From positions 729,920-793,919 of the forward strand of contig UESW01004558.1 in the NCBI GenBank assembly GCA_900491605.1: a DNA stretch of 64,000 nt, written 5' to 3'. A program made the translations under genes and the position numbers. Under the pieces are notes generated by a model, which made no database searches, was not told the DNA's origin, and worked only from the letters and a program-made list of their open reading frames with translations. Shown here in pieces: positions 10,356-21,549 of this stretch (position 1 is its first letter; the number at the start of each line of letters is the position of its first letter). Origin of the DNA: Calamus simplicifolius. Lineage: Eukaryota; Streptophyta; Magnoliopsida; Arecales; Arecaceae.

Positions 10356-13300
10356 AGGAGATTACTTCCATCCAGAATAGGGAAGATTCAATGGTAGTCT
10401 TTCTAGTTCTGATCTTATGACCCTCGGGGTTTGCTCACTAGTCACCACTCTCTTCTGCTGCAACAGGAGATTCATTGGAGACAGAGATCTCGGATTCAGT
10501 GGTTACGGGCTGGTGATAGTAACACTAGATTTTTTCACCAGAGTACGCTGAGGAGACGCGCTGCCAATAGGATTCGGCGGATTGTGGATGATGAAGGCCA
10601 ATCTCTGGAGGATTATGCTGCTATTAGAGATCATTTTTTTCACTTCTTTCAGTCCCGATGGACTGATCATACTGGAGATGGGTCTCCTGTTCACCCGGTC
10701 ATGCTTTCTGAGAAGGTCTCTGATTCGGAGAATATCCATCTTACTAGACCGATCACTGGGGATGAGATCCATAGGGCTCTTTGGGATCTGGGGCAGGAAA
10801 AGGCTCCTGGGCCAGATGGTTTTCCGCCCCTGTTCTTTCGGACATACTGGAGCATTGTTGGTCAGGATGTTCAGCAAGCCATTCTAAATGTTTTCCATTC
10901 TAGAGTTATTCCAGATGAGTGGAAGAGGACCTTTGTTACCTTAGTGCCAAAGAGTCCCGATGCCTCCTTGCCTCTTCACTATAGGCCCATTAGTCTATGT
11001 TCCACCTTATATAAAGTCTGTTCCCGTCTTTTGGCAAATCGGATGCGGACTGTTATTCCTCGTATTATCTCTGTGGAGCAGGGTGCGTTTATTCGAGGTC
11101 GAAGTATTTCGGATAATGTTCTTATTGCTCAGGAGTTTATGTCTGATCTTCACCGAGCGACTGGTCCGCACAGTCTTATGGCTGTTAAGCTCGATATGGA
11201 GCGAGCTTATGATAGACTAAGTTGAGATTTTCTGAATAGGACCCTTGTGGAGTTTGGGTTCGATGGGCAGTTCATAGACTGGATTATGGCTTGCATTTAT
11301 AGACCTACTTTCTCTCTTATTATAAATGGCTGTCCGACGGACTTTTTCTATTCCACTGTGGGGTTACGGCAAGGATGTCCGCTCTCTCCATTATTGTTCA
11401 TTATGGCAGTTGATGATTTATCGCGTGCGCTCCGCCAGGCACAGCTCGATAATCGGATTACCCCCTTTTTTGCGGGACTGGACGGGCCTGCGGTCTCCCA
11501 TCTCCTTTTCGCCGATGATTGCATCTTTCTGGGGAAGGCTACTGCCCGGAATGCCAGTTCTTATGCTACTATTCTCCAGGAGTATTGCAGAGCATCTGGG
11601 CAGAAGGTTAATCTTCAAATATCTATGGTTTGTCTCAGCCCCAAGATCTCCAGATCAAAGAAAGAGGCTATTCTTCAGACTTTTGGCATTTATACCCAGG
11701 CTGATCGCCTTATGTATCTGGGAGTTCCTATCACTGGTAGGCGGCCTCGTTGCTCGGATTTCAGTGTGATTGAGCGTCGGGTTCGGGACCGTATTGATGG
11801 GTGGCAGGCTACTGGGTTATCGATGATGGCTCGGATTACACTCATTCGATCGGTCCTTACGTCTCTCCCCCTCCATCTTTTAGCAAATGCTGTTATCCCG
11901 ATTTCATGCTTAAGAAGGATTGAGAGGTGTATCAGAGACTTTCTTTGGGATTCGAGGCAAGATAGTCGAGGTATGCATCTATTGGCCTGGGACACTATCT
12001 GTAAGCCTATCTCTGAGGGAGGCCTGGGCATTCAGTCTTTAGTGGTCAGGAAGGAGGTTTTGTTGGCTAGACATGCCTCCCGTTTTCTCTCGACCCGCAT
12101 TGTTTTTGGAGTTCTGTGATGAGAGCGAGATATGGTGAGTGGCCTCAGGATATGCCTTCTTCTTTTCCAAGGACCTACTCTTTCTTTTGGAAGGAGGTCA
12201 GTGGGCGTATGCCAGCTATCAGGAATAATATCTCATGGATGATTGGTAATGGAACTGGGGTGAATGTTGTTCATGACTTATGGCTTTCTGATCTTCCTTT
12301 TGAGAAGTGGCCTACTTTCATCAGTTCAGAGGTCACCAATCAAATGAGAGTCTCTGATCTGATTTCCCAGGACCTTTGCTCTTGGTGCATTACTACGGTG
12401 ATGCGGTTTTTTGGTGTGGAACTTGCCCGCCGGATTTTATCTATCCCTCTAGTTGATAGTAGGATTGAGGATACCAGATTATGGAGGAGATCTTGTTTTG
12501 CGAGGGCTCCGTCCAGGGATCTTTTGCCTATCTTTAGGCCTCAGTCTCTTGGATTGCGAGGAACCGCTTGGATCTGGAAGCTTCCAATCCACCCTCGGCT
12601 GCAGCTCTTTCTCTGGAAGCTTGAGTGGAATTGTCTCCCTACCTGTTTCTTGCTTTCTGGTAGAGGTGTGGATATTCAGCCTATATGCCCATTGTGTGGA
12701 CAGGCGGACGAAACTATTGATCATGCCATCTTTCAGTGTTTTAGAGCTAGACATATTTGGAGGATTGTGGGTTATCAGATCTGTGAGGATGTTTCCAGTT
12801 CGCCGCGGTCCTCTTTCCTCAGTGATATCAGAAGGAATAACCAGCAGCGGGGTACAGTCTGGGCGGCTACAACTTACCAGATTTGGTTATCTCGCAATCA
12901 GATGGTCTTCACTGATGACTTTGTTCCCCCTCAGCGGACTGCTCGGATAGCTATATCCTTCTACTCTGCCTTCTCTCATGCTGCTCATGATTTTGATATA
13001 TCTGGTCACTGGGGTTCCCCTGCTACTTCGGTAGCGAACCGGCAGACGGTTTTTATTTCTTGGGAGCCCCCCCCACCAGGGTATATGAAAATCAACTTTG
13101 ATGGGAGTGTTCGGGGAAGACTCGCTGGTTCTGCTTTTATTATTAGAGGTGCTGATGGTGGTATGTTGGCGGCTGGAGGTTTTGGTCTCCTTGATTCCTC
13201 TGTTCCTATGGCCGAGCTGTATGCGGCGTGGGCCGGGATTTCTTTTGCGGTTCGATCCCTTCATGCTCAGAGTCTCTTTATTGAGGGGGACTCTCTTACG

Positions 13301-13603
13301 GTCATTCGTTGGCTTCGACAGGAAGGTAGTGATCTCCCTCCGACTAATCCTCTTCTTCTGGATATCTCGTCTCTTTTGAGGGGGGTCACCTTCTATCAGA
13401 TTCGGCATGTCTATCGCGAGGCCAACATGGTAGCTGATTGGATTGCGGGTGCTGCGGCCCTTTTTTCTGGTTTTTGGATATGGAAACAGGGGGACTCCTG
13501 CCCCATTGTACTTAAACAGCTTTTATTTTCTGATATATCTGGGCTGACTCACGCTAGACTGGTGTGATCGCCCGTTTTTCTCAAAAAAAAAAAAAGGAAA
13601 AAA
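10356..13603 (+). mobile_element. L1-type LINE, 5'-truncated (LINE-1 of the cluster)
   Basis: The copy has a reverse transcriptase-zinc finger-RNase H reading frame and ends in an A-rich tail (13583-13606). The word AAAGAAGGG occurs at 10347-10355 just before it and at 13604-13612 within and after the tail, a likely target-site duplication. The endonuclease part and ORF1 are missing, as expected for truncated L1 insertion. The exact 5' end is less certain than the tail. Confidence 0.8.
10431..13567 (+). pseudogene. LINE ORF2: reverse transcriptase, zf-RVT and RNase H
   Basis: Three long blocks (10431-11225, 11247-12119, 12116-13567) encode a plant L1 ORF2 protein. The reverse transcriptase includes LLFADDC (FADDC at 11508-11522), the catalytic aspartate pair. 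A zinc-binding reverse-transcriptase domain follows (CPLCGQADETIDHAIFQC, near 12685-12740). The end is an RNase H domain with INFDGS (13091), MAELYAAW and IEGDSL, matching the D-E-D active site. Only one in-frame stop (TGA at 11223-11225, where the related LINE copy has tryptophan) and one frameshift near 12110 break it. Protein starting before 10431 is degraded or truncated. It would copy LINE RNA into the genome. Confidence 0.85.
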
Positions 13604-13734
13604 AAAGAAGGGCAAATAATTTATTAAGAGCTTGATTGGATAATATAGTGGAATCTATAATTGAAAACTTGATTTCTAATGTTATTATTGTTATGATAAA
13701 TCTAGTTTGATCTACATATATTTTATTTTTATTT

Positions 13735-16700
13735 TTTTTAAAAAAATTTGGTATAGACGAACGATCACACTAGTTTAGTACGAATTAGTCCAGATAGATC
13801 TGAGTACAAAATTTGCTATAAAAGAGAAGGGCAGAGATCGTCCGGCCTCCAAATCCATGATCCAGCATACTGAGCCACTGAAGTAGCCACCTAGTCCGCC
13901 GTCGAATTGGCTTCACGGTAAATATGGCGAATCTGGGCACCATCAACCTCCCGTAGCATAGTCCAAATATCCCAGAGAATTCGGATTAGTAAAGCCAGGA
14001 GGGCAATTCTCCTTCTTTAGCCAAGAAATGACCGACATGAAATCACCCTCTATGAAGAGCCTCTAAGCATGAAGAATCCGAGCGGCATAAGAAATACCGG
14101 TCCAAGCCGCATAAAGCTCAATCATGGGGACTGAGGAGTCAAGAGTACTAAAACCTCCCGTAGCCAATAAGTCACCATGAGGACCACGGATAATAAAAGC
14201 AGAACCAACAGCTCTACCACAAACACTCCCGTCAAAGTTGATTTTGACAAACCCTGAAGGGGAGGCTCCCAGGAGATGAAAACCATATGCCGGTTCACTG
14301 CCGAAGCAGCAGGGGATCCCCAGAGGCCAGAGTCGTCAGAACCAACACGGGCACAGTCCGCCCCCAACAATCTAATCTTCCTCACAATCTTGTGAGGAGA
14401 AATAGCGCATCAGAGAAAATGAGCTGGTTCCTGGACAGCCAAATCTGATATATCGTGGCAGCCCAAAGACCTTTCTTCTGCTGAGAACCCCTCCGGAGAT
14501 CAAGAAGGAAAGAGGAGCGCAAGGAGCCCGAGCCATCCTATCTAATAGAATAGCTAATTATATGCCAGACCCATCTAGCTCTGGGGTAGGTGAAGATAGC
14601 ATGATCAGACGATTCCTCCTCCAGACTACATAAAGGATAGATCGGCTAGATAGGTAGACCCCTCCGAGAGAGAAGAACGCAGGTTGGAAAACAGTCCCAC
14701 AGAAGCTTCCAAATAAATAGCTGAACCATGGGAATAATAGGAAGCTTCCAAATCCATGCAGCATCCTCCGACCACTGGGACTGAGGCCTGAACAACTTTA
14801 TCAGATCCCTAGAGAGGGCCTTAGAGAGACAAGATTTTTGCCAGAGCCTGGAATCAGATAAATGGCCAGGAGTAAGAGGCATCGAGAGAATCCGTCGAGA
14901 AAGTTCCACACCAAAGAATCCGGTCACTGAGGGGAAATGCCATGCAGGGGGATCTGAGGAAATCAAATCCTTAACCTTTAAACAGGAAGGAGCATCAATG
15001 CTAATAAAGGAGGGCCACCGAGAAAGAGGAAGCTCAGAAATTCAAGTATCATGGATAACATCAATCGATGATCCATCTCCAATCATCCACGAGATATTAT
15101 CCAAGATAGCCTGACCGTAACGACAAACCTCCCTCCAAAATGAGGAACATCCCCGAGGTGGTAAAATGTGCGAGACGGACGACCAGTCACCATACCTCGC
15201 ATGCATCAGAGAGCTCCACAGGCAATGTAGCTCCAGAAGGAATCTCGATGCATGTCTGGCAAGAAGGGCATCACGTCTAACAATCAGAGACTGGATCCCG
15301 AGACCACCCTCAAGGATAGGCATACAAACCATGTCTCAGGATAAGAGGTGAATACCATGACCTTCTTGTATAGAAGCCCATAGAAAATCTCGAAAGCATC
15401 GCTCGATCCTCCTCAAACAAGTAATCGGAATGGCAGCGTTAGACAGGAGGTACAGGGGAAAAGAGGAAAGAACCGAACGAATAATGATAACCCTAGCCAT
15501 CATCGAAAGGCCAGTGACCTGCCATCCGTCAATGCGCTGGCAAACCCGCCTCTCAATCTTAGAGTAATTAGAACAACGGGGGTATCTCCCCATTATAGGG
15601 ACCCCCAAATACATAAGCTTGTCAGTCTGAGTAGTAATACCCGACAGATTGATAATGGCTTCCCTGGTGGTTCTAGAAGCCTTTAGGCTAAAACATATAG
15701 AGGACTTTAGAAGATTAACCTTCTGTCCCAAAGCCTGACAATAACGCTGAATAATAGAATGAAAAGAAGCCGCATTATCAATAGAAGCCTGGCCCGGAAT
15801 GATACAATCATCAGCAAAAAGAAGATGAGAGACGAAGGGGCCCTCTGACCCGGCCATAAATGGAACAATCCGCCGATCTAAACATAAAGCACGAGAAAGA
15901 TCATCCATAGCCAGGATAAATAGCAAATGAGATAAAGGATATCCCTGCCGGAGTCCCACAAAAGAGCGAAAGAACTCAGTCGGGCTCCCATTGACGATCA
16001 CAGAAAAGGAAGGCCTTTGAATGCAAGCCATAATCCACTCTATAAACAGCCCATCAAACCCAAACTCCAGAAGAGAGCACTACAAAAAGGCCCAACTCAG
16101 TCTATCGTAAGCTCGCTCCATATCAAGCTTCACAGCCATAAGACATCGATTGGCCGGAGCTCTCTGGAGATCATGCATAAACTCCTGAGCTATGAGGACA
16201 TTATCCGAAATGGAATGCCCTCTAATAAATGCCCCCTGTTCAGCTGATATGAGATGAGGAATCACCAAACAAAGGCGACGGGCTAAAAGACGAGCACAGA
16301 CCTTATACAAGGTAGTGCAAAGACTGATAGACCGAAAGTGCTGCGGGAGAGAAGCATCCATACGCTTGGGCACCAAAGTAATAAAGGTCTGATTCCATTC
16401 CGAAGGAATGTGTCTAGCTTGAAAAACATCCTGAATAGCCTGAACCACCTCTTGCCCAACAATATCCCAGTAGTGACGATAAAAGAAGGGCAAAAATCCA
16501 TCAGGGTCAGGGGCCTTATCCGGACCAAGCTCCCAAAGGGCCACCCTAATCTCATCCGCAGAAATTGACCTGACAAGCATATCATTATCCAAGGAAGAAA
16601 CCTTTCTGGAATCTGGAACCTGAACAACCGGGCCCCCATCACCAGTAGACTCAGCCCATATGGACTGGAAAAAATGGAGAAGCAGGTCCCTCATAGAGTA

Positions 16701-17697
16701 GATATCCTCCTGAATGTGCCCATCATCATCAACTAACCTCTGAATCCTATTAGCTGTATGCCGCTTCAGAGTAGCCTAATGAAAGAATCTAGTGTTACGG
16801 TCCCCATCACAAATCCACTGAAACCTGGACCTCTGCCACCAGTACACCTCCTGCTGCCGAAGAAAGGAGTGATGATGAGCAAGCAAATCCCTAAGAGAGG
16901 AGAGGTCCGAATCCAACAGAAAACCTTCTTGATCCTCCTTAGCCTGCAAGATACTAATATCATCTTCAACCTTTTCAACTTGTCTGACCAGATCCCCCAC
17001 CTCAAGCCTATTACATCTGGACAGCCTGTGCCTCACTATCTTAAGACAGCGAGATAACCGATATACAACATTACCCCTGACCGGATTATGCCAGATCTGA
17101 GAAATGATAGAATGAGCAGCAGGATGGCCAGTCCAAAACTTCTCAAATCTAAACTATTTTCGTAGATGCTGATTAACCTCTGTGGAAATCATAATGGGGC
17201 AATGATCAGATGCAATCCTAGGGAGGTGAGTGACAGTAACCGCAGGGTACCTTTGAAGCCACTGAGGTATAGCCATAGCTCTGTCAAGTCTCTCCCAGAC
17301 ACAAGTAGACCCCTGACGGTTGTTGCACCAAGTGAATTGAGGACCCGAAAACCCCAAATCCAACATCCCGGAAGAACCAATGAAGGTTCTAAATTCAGTG
17401 ATATCAGCTGAGCCAGTAACCCATCTACCCCCGCATTTTTCATTAGTCTTAATGATATAGTTGAAATCCCCAGCAATAATATACGGAATACCTTGAGCAA
17501 GGAGGGAAAGCAGTTCAGACCAAAGAATCCTTCTCTCCCGATAGTCCGTACTGACGTAAATAGCCGATAGAAGCCATGAGTCAGAAGTCCCCTCAGAGAT
17601 CATAAGGCCAATCTGCTGGTTACACTGATGGAAAGCATCAATCGTAATAGCAGAGGCATGCCAAATAGCCAACATTCCCCTTGCCAACTAACTTGAG
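13735..17697 (-). mobile_element. L1-type LINE, minus strand (LINE-2 of the cluster)
   Basis: The copy is convergent with the first LINE: their A tails face each other about 130 bases apart. Its tail is the T/A-rich run at 13721-13748. The 5' end near 17697 falls inside the endonuclease domain, so ORF1 and the first half of the endonuclease are missing. The 3' untranslated sequence (GTGTGATC just before the tail) matches the other two LINEs here, so all three are one family. No target-site duplication was recognised. Confidence 0.8.
14122..17687 (-). pseudogene. LINE ORF2: endonuclease, reverse transcriptase, RNase H (decayed)
   Basis: Reading leftward: APE-type endonuclease C-terminal half (17154-17687; IIAGDFNYI and RIASDHCPI are its catalytic motifs), a linker (16776-17036), reverse transcriptase (16080-16694 and 15336-16031, with FADDC at about 15804-15818), a connection region (15042-15332), zf-RVT (14646-14966) and RNase H (about 13860-14385). 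Each block is in a different frame or split by stops, so it is more decayed than the first LINE. Confidence 0.85.
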
Positions 17698-17776
17698 TTG
17701 GTTAAGATTATCTTCAATTAATACATTTTCTTATTGTACCATTTTCTAGCCTATCAAGTAATGAAGGCTTGAGTTT

Positions 17777-18333
17777 TCAGCAGCACACGGGTCTTCGTTT
17801 CATGGGAACCCCCCCTACTAGGGTCTATCAAAATCAACTTTGATAGCAATGTTCAAAGTCATCTGGCTGGATCGGCTTTTGTGATCCGTGATTCGGATGG
17901 GTCGATGATTGCGGCTGATAGTTTTGGTTCTCTTGACCTGTCAGTGCCGCTAGCTGAGTTATATGCAGCGTGGGCTGGCATATCTTATGCTATCCGCTGT
18001 CTGGGCATTCGTCGTCTTATTATTGAAGGGGACTCTATTACTGTGGTGTGTTAGCTTCGGCAGGACTTGGGTAACCCTTTGCCTACTAACCCTTTGTTAT
18101 GTGACATCAGGTCTATGTTCCATCAGGCTTTTAGTGTCTAGGTTCGGCATATTTACTAGGAAGCTAACTCAGCGGCTGATTAGGTAGCTGCATGGATTGC
18201 CCATCATTCTGGCTCTTGGTCCTGAAGACCAGGCGATTTATATCCTATGGTGTTATATCAGATTTTGTACTCTGATATGTCGGGCTTGATTCATGCTAAA
18301 CTGGTGTGATCTCCCATTTGTAACAAAAAAAAT
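17777..18333 (+). mobile_element. Short 5'-truncated L1 LINE with target-site duplication
   Basis: The 15-bp word TGAAGGCTTGAGTTT flanks it exactly at 17762-17776 and 18334-18348. The insert is the last part of a LINE: RNase H from about 17822 (KINFD, then LAELYAAWAG and IIEGDSI), a stop at about 18052, the family 3' end GGTGTGATCTCCC, and a short A tail. It is non-functional. The flawless duplication suggests a fairly young insertion. Confidence 0.92.
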
Positions 18334-18348
18334 TGAAGGCTTGAGTTT

Positions 18349-19639
18349 CTTGCTACTTTGATCCTACAAAGTAAAATCAAATCGTTTAAGAAAAAGAATA
18401 AAAAATAAAATTTAAGTATAATTCTTTAAGCATTTACCATGCAGTTAAATCATCAATCTAAAAAGCAATATATGTTTGCTATTATTTTTAAATTAAGTTC
18501 TAAAAATATATATTATTTTATTTTTTAAGTGAGATGATAGTACATATAACGAGAATCACATCTAAATTTATTCTTAAAAATAATTTAGAATTTTATCTAA
18601 TTTTTTTCTTACCTTACGGCGTTAGGATAAGTAGAAAACATGGGGCCATCCAATATTTCATCCTACGGTTTCATTTGATTTTCTAAAATGTTTGGCATGC
18701 AAAGAAATGAGATTGGAATCATCAGGGTCAAAATAGAGATAAAATTAAACAACATTCGGGGATAAGGATGAAGGTAAGGAGTGGGGCAAAGGGGAGGAAT
18801 GAGCTCTCAAATCGACTCTGCTGTCAAACCCTGATCAAGAGACAAGTGTCAGTGGGGAGATTTTTGTCTTCAGAACAGTGGGAAAAATTTAAAACTAGAA
18901 GCATGTAATTCAAGATCTCAATACAGGCAACTAATATAAAACCAAAAAGGAAATTGCTCTCCATTTTTAAGGAACTAGAACCTATAAAAAAAAAACTCAC
19001 AAGAAAGAGAATGTTATAGCTGAAGCCATCACCGGTTCGGTCCACAGTACAACCAGGCCCGGTCCGGTCCGGCCCGGCCCAACTCCTCCCACATTCTCAT
19101 GATTCTCGTTTTCTTTTTGACAAGCAGACTTCACCCAGTCTCGTGAAGGAAGGGAAGGCAATCGGATGGGAGTCAAAAGATTTGATCATCCGATTGCCTT
19201 CCTCTCCAAGCAACTCCTTTGAGCCATTCCCTCAACCAACTAAAAAAACAAGACAGAGAAAAAAATTCCTATTCATCCATTTCGCTTTCGTAAAAATCGT
19301 TAAACTTCTGAAGCAAGAAAGGAAAGGGAGGGAGGAGATTCACTGAACCAAATTCCAAACAGCCATCAAAGGTTCAAAACCAGAGAAAGTTCTAACCCCA
19401 CAAGAAAGGAGCAACATGTGGGCGAGGCAAGACTACCGGAAGGTGACCAAAACCTATTCACAAAAGAGTTTCCCAGTTCCCACCAAGGCCCGAAAGTCTC
19501 TGCCGACGATGGAGGTCCAGTCCAGAACCTCCCTTAATAAACCAGCGAGCCCACAGGAGTGGAACGTGGCGCTGGAGAACCGCCACGTCGCCCTCCTTCT
19601 CCTTTCCCTTATCCACATCCACCCCCTTCCAGCCACGTC
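18349..19639. other. Intergenic region upstream of TIL
   Basis: No exon was recognised. It contains a GGCCCGGTCCGG-rich stretch near 19057-19080 and the hairpin at 19153-19202, then the TIL promoter. Confidence 0.5.
19153..19202. repeat. 16-bp perfect inverted repeat
   Basis: GGAAGGCAATCGGATG (19153-19168) is the reverse complement of 19187-19202, with an 18-base loop. It lies about 0.5 kb upstream of the TIL start codon. Not an obvious terminator or known element. Confidence 0.85.
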
Positions 19640-19645
19640 TATAAA
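19640..19645 (+). promoter_or_regulatory. TATA box of the TIL gene
   Basis: TATAAA lies 62 bases upstream of the TIL start codon, in CACGTCTATAAAGAGCCC. CACGT cores at about 19583 and 19634 resemble ABRE or G-box half sites. Identified by motif and spacing. Confidence 0.65.
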
Positions 19646-19706
19646 GAGCCCACTCTCTTCTCTACCAAACCCTCTCTAGCTCTGCAAGACCTTGTCCAAG
19701 AGACTA

Positions 19707-20384
19707 ATGGCGGCGGCGACAAAGAAGGAGATGACGGCGGTGAAGGGTCTGGACATCGAGCGGTACATGGGGCGGTGGTACGAGATCGCGTCGTTCCCTT
19801 CCTTCTTTCAGCCCAAGAAGGGGGAGAACACGCGGGCCACCTACACGCTCAACCCGGACGGCACCGTCCACGTGCTGAACGAGACGTGGAGCGACGGCAA
19901 GCGCGACTCCATCGAGGGGACGGCCTACAAGGCGGACCCCAAAAGCGACGAGGCCAAGCTCAAGGTTAGGTTCTACGTGCCACCCTTCTTCCCCATAATT
20001 CCTGTGACCGGCGACTACTGGGTCCTCTACATCGACGACGACTACCAGTACGCCCTCATTGGCCAACCCTCCAGAAAATACCTCTGGGTACGTTGTTGCT
20101 TCTTCTGCTTCATAGAGTTGGTGTTTTCTTTCGTTTCTTCTTCTTCTTCTTCTTCTTTTGGAGATGTTACTTACTTGGTGTTTTGGTTGTCTTGACAGAT
20201 ACTCTGTAGGCAGACCCGCATGGATGATGAGGTATACAACCAGTTGTTGGAGAAGGCCAGGGAAGAAGGGTATGATGTGGAGAAACTCCACAAGACACCA
20301 CAGTCTGACCCTCCTCCAGAGCCAGAGGCAGGTCCTAAGGACACCAAGGGCATCTGGTGGATCAAATCCCTCTTTGGCAAATGA
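19707..20384 (+). CDS. TIL: Temperature-induced lipocalin, two exons
   Basis: Exons are 19707-20087 and 20199-20384; the intron 20088-20198 begins GTACG, ends ACAG and is in phase 0. The product has 188 residues, the usual size. Start chosen at MAAATKKEM; the frame continues upstream only without an ATG. Lipocalin signatures are present: YMGRWYEIASFP near the N-terminus (GxW), VTGDYWVLYID (TDY block), and the arginine in YLWILCRQTR after the splice. The tail DTKGIWWIKSLFGK is characteristic of plant TIL proteins. TILs are small beta-barrel proteins that associate with the plasma membrane and chloroplast under stress, bind hydrophobic ligands and protect against heat, cold and lipid peroxidation. 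The intact frame and the splice sites suggest a working gene. This is the best-supported gene in the window. Confidence 0.95.
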
Positions 20385-20402
20385 ATAGATCATGTTATGC
20401 TA

Positions 20403-20408
20403 GAATAA
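20403..20408 (+). terminator. Poly(A) signal of TIL
   Basis: AATAAA lies 19 bases after the stop codon and is followed by a genomic run of A at about 20411-20427. Since the intron is kept, the A run is not a retrogene tail. Confidence 0.5.
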
Positions 20409-20427
20409 AATTAAAAAAAAAAAAAAA

Positions 20428-20980
20428 GAGAATTTCTTCTTTCGGTCCACTGTGAAGAGCCCTTTGGTTGATGCTGGTGTGCTTCTACTTGTGTTTATCG
20501 TATGTTTGTGAAACGTTTGAAGCAACGTTTATAGTTTATATTGCATATTTCTTCACGGCGATCTTCTGGTCGCTGTAGATAACAAGACTTAACGTTGAAA
20601 AAATAACGATGTGACGCTGGTCACCGTCGTTTAATGACATGAGAATATGTTTGCTTAATTTTCACCTAAGCTGCATTCTTGTACCTTTTAGCTTGCCTTC
20701 TTCATTGTTGGATGAGAAAATCGAGCATTTTCGAGAGAAATTCTTGGTGATGGGGTACAGTTCATGTTGAAAGCGAAGGAGATGGCGATTTGGTTCCGAA
20801 TTGTGGTCCTTGAGAAATAGTGATGAGGTGGTTGTCGCTGGCCAAATCCTGGCAGTTGAGAAATAGTGACCCAACTTCCTGTCCAGGTGAAGATTGTACT
20901 CGCCTTGCTTCATTGCAGCTTTATTTTCCGAATTTTGGGATAAAAAAAAAGTTTGTCCATTAGAACTCCTGTTTCTTGAT
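20428..20980. other. Intergenic, no gene seen
   Basis: 3' flank of TIL; no exon or recognised repeat. Confidence 0.5.
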
Positions 20981-21549
20981 GATTAGATAGAGACCCAGTT
21001 ACAGCTTCCGTAGCTGCCGTATTCTCCTCTCTACTAATAGTCCCTCTTTCCCCTTTCCCTCTGTTAACCCCTGTTTTTTTTAAAAAAAACATTTTTTTAC
21101 TACTATTTTTCTACTTGATCGACCGATCTCTTTTCTCTTTGATTGTTCACCAAAAATCTATTGTGGAGTGCACATTGCAAACATTGTTCTCTTTAATCAG
21201 CAGATATTTTCAATGGTATGTAAGCCTGGAGAGGGAAAAACAAAGACCCAGGGAGCAAAGGGGAAAGTAGATGGTCAGGGTCATAGTTTCCCATGCATCA
21301 GGCCTGGTAAAAAATAATTTTTATTTTCTGGAGCCAGGAGAGATTCCAAGCTCCATCCAACCTGAAAGCTACAACCACCCTGTTCGATACAGGCTGGAAC
21401 GCAGGCTTCTAGTGAGTCCCACATAGGCATGTGCAAGCCATCCAATCCACCGCAATTGATGTAAAAGATAAATGATACGATGTAGTACAGTGCATGATAA
21501 ACTCTCTGGGAAACAATTATTTTTGTATTTAACTGAGACCGATTAAACA
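20981..21549. repeat. Duplicated segment A, copy 1
   Basis: Begins GATTAGATAGAGACCC and ends GACCGATTAAACA. A second copy, nearly the same sequence, is at 22874-23046 plus 28067-28394, where the gypsy element splits it. Copy 2 lacks about 65 bases present here at 21001-21065. No coding potential was recognised. Confidence 0.9.

Noticed and set aside
19692..19706. Longer TIL start beginning at 19692
   Set aside because: The codon there is TTG, and the family N-terminus fits the ATG at 19707.
19704..20393. 229-codon ORF on the minus strand opposite TIL
   Set aside because: Shadow of the GC-rich TIL exons; it crosses the TIL intron without splicing and has no recognisable domain.
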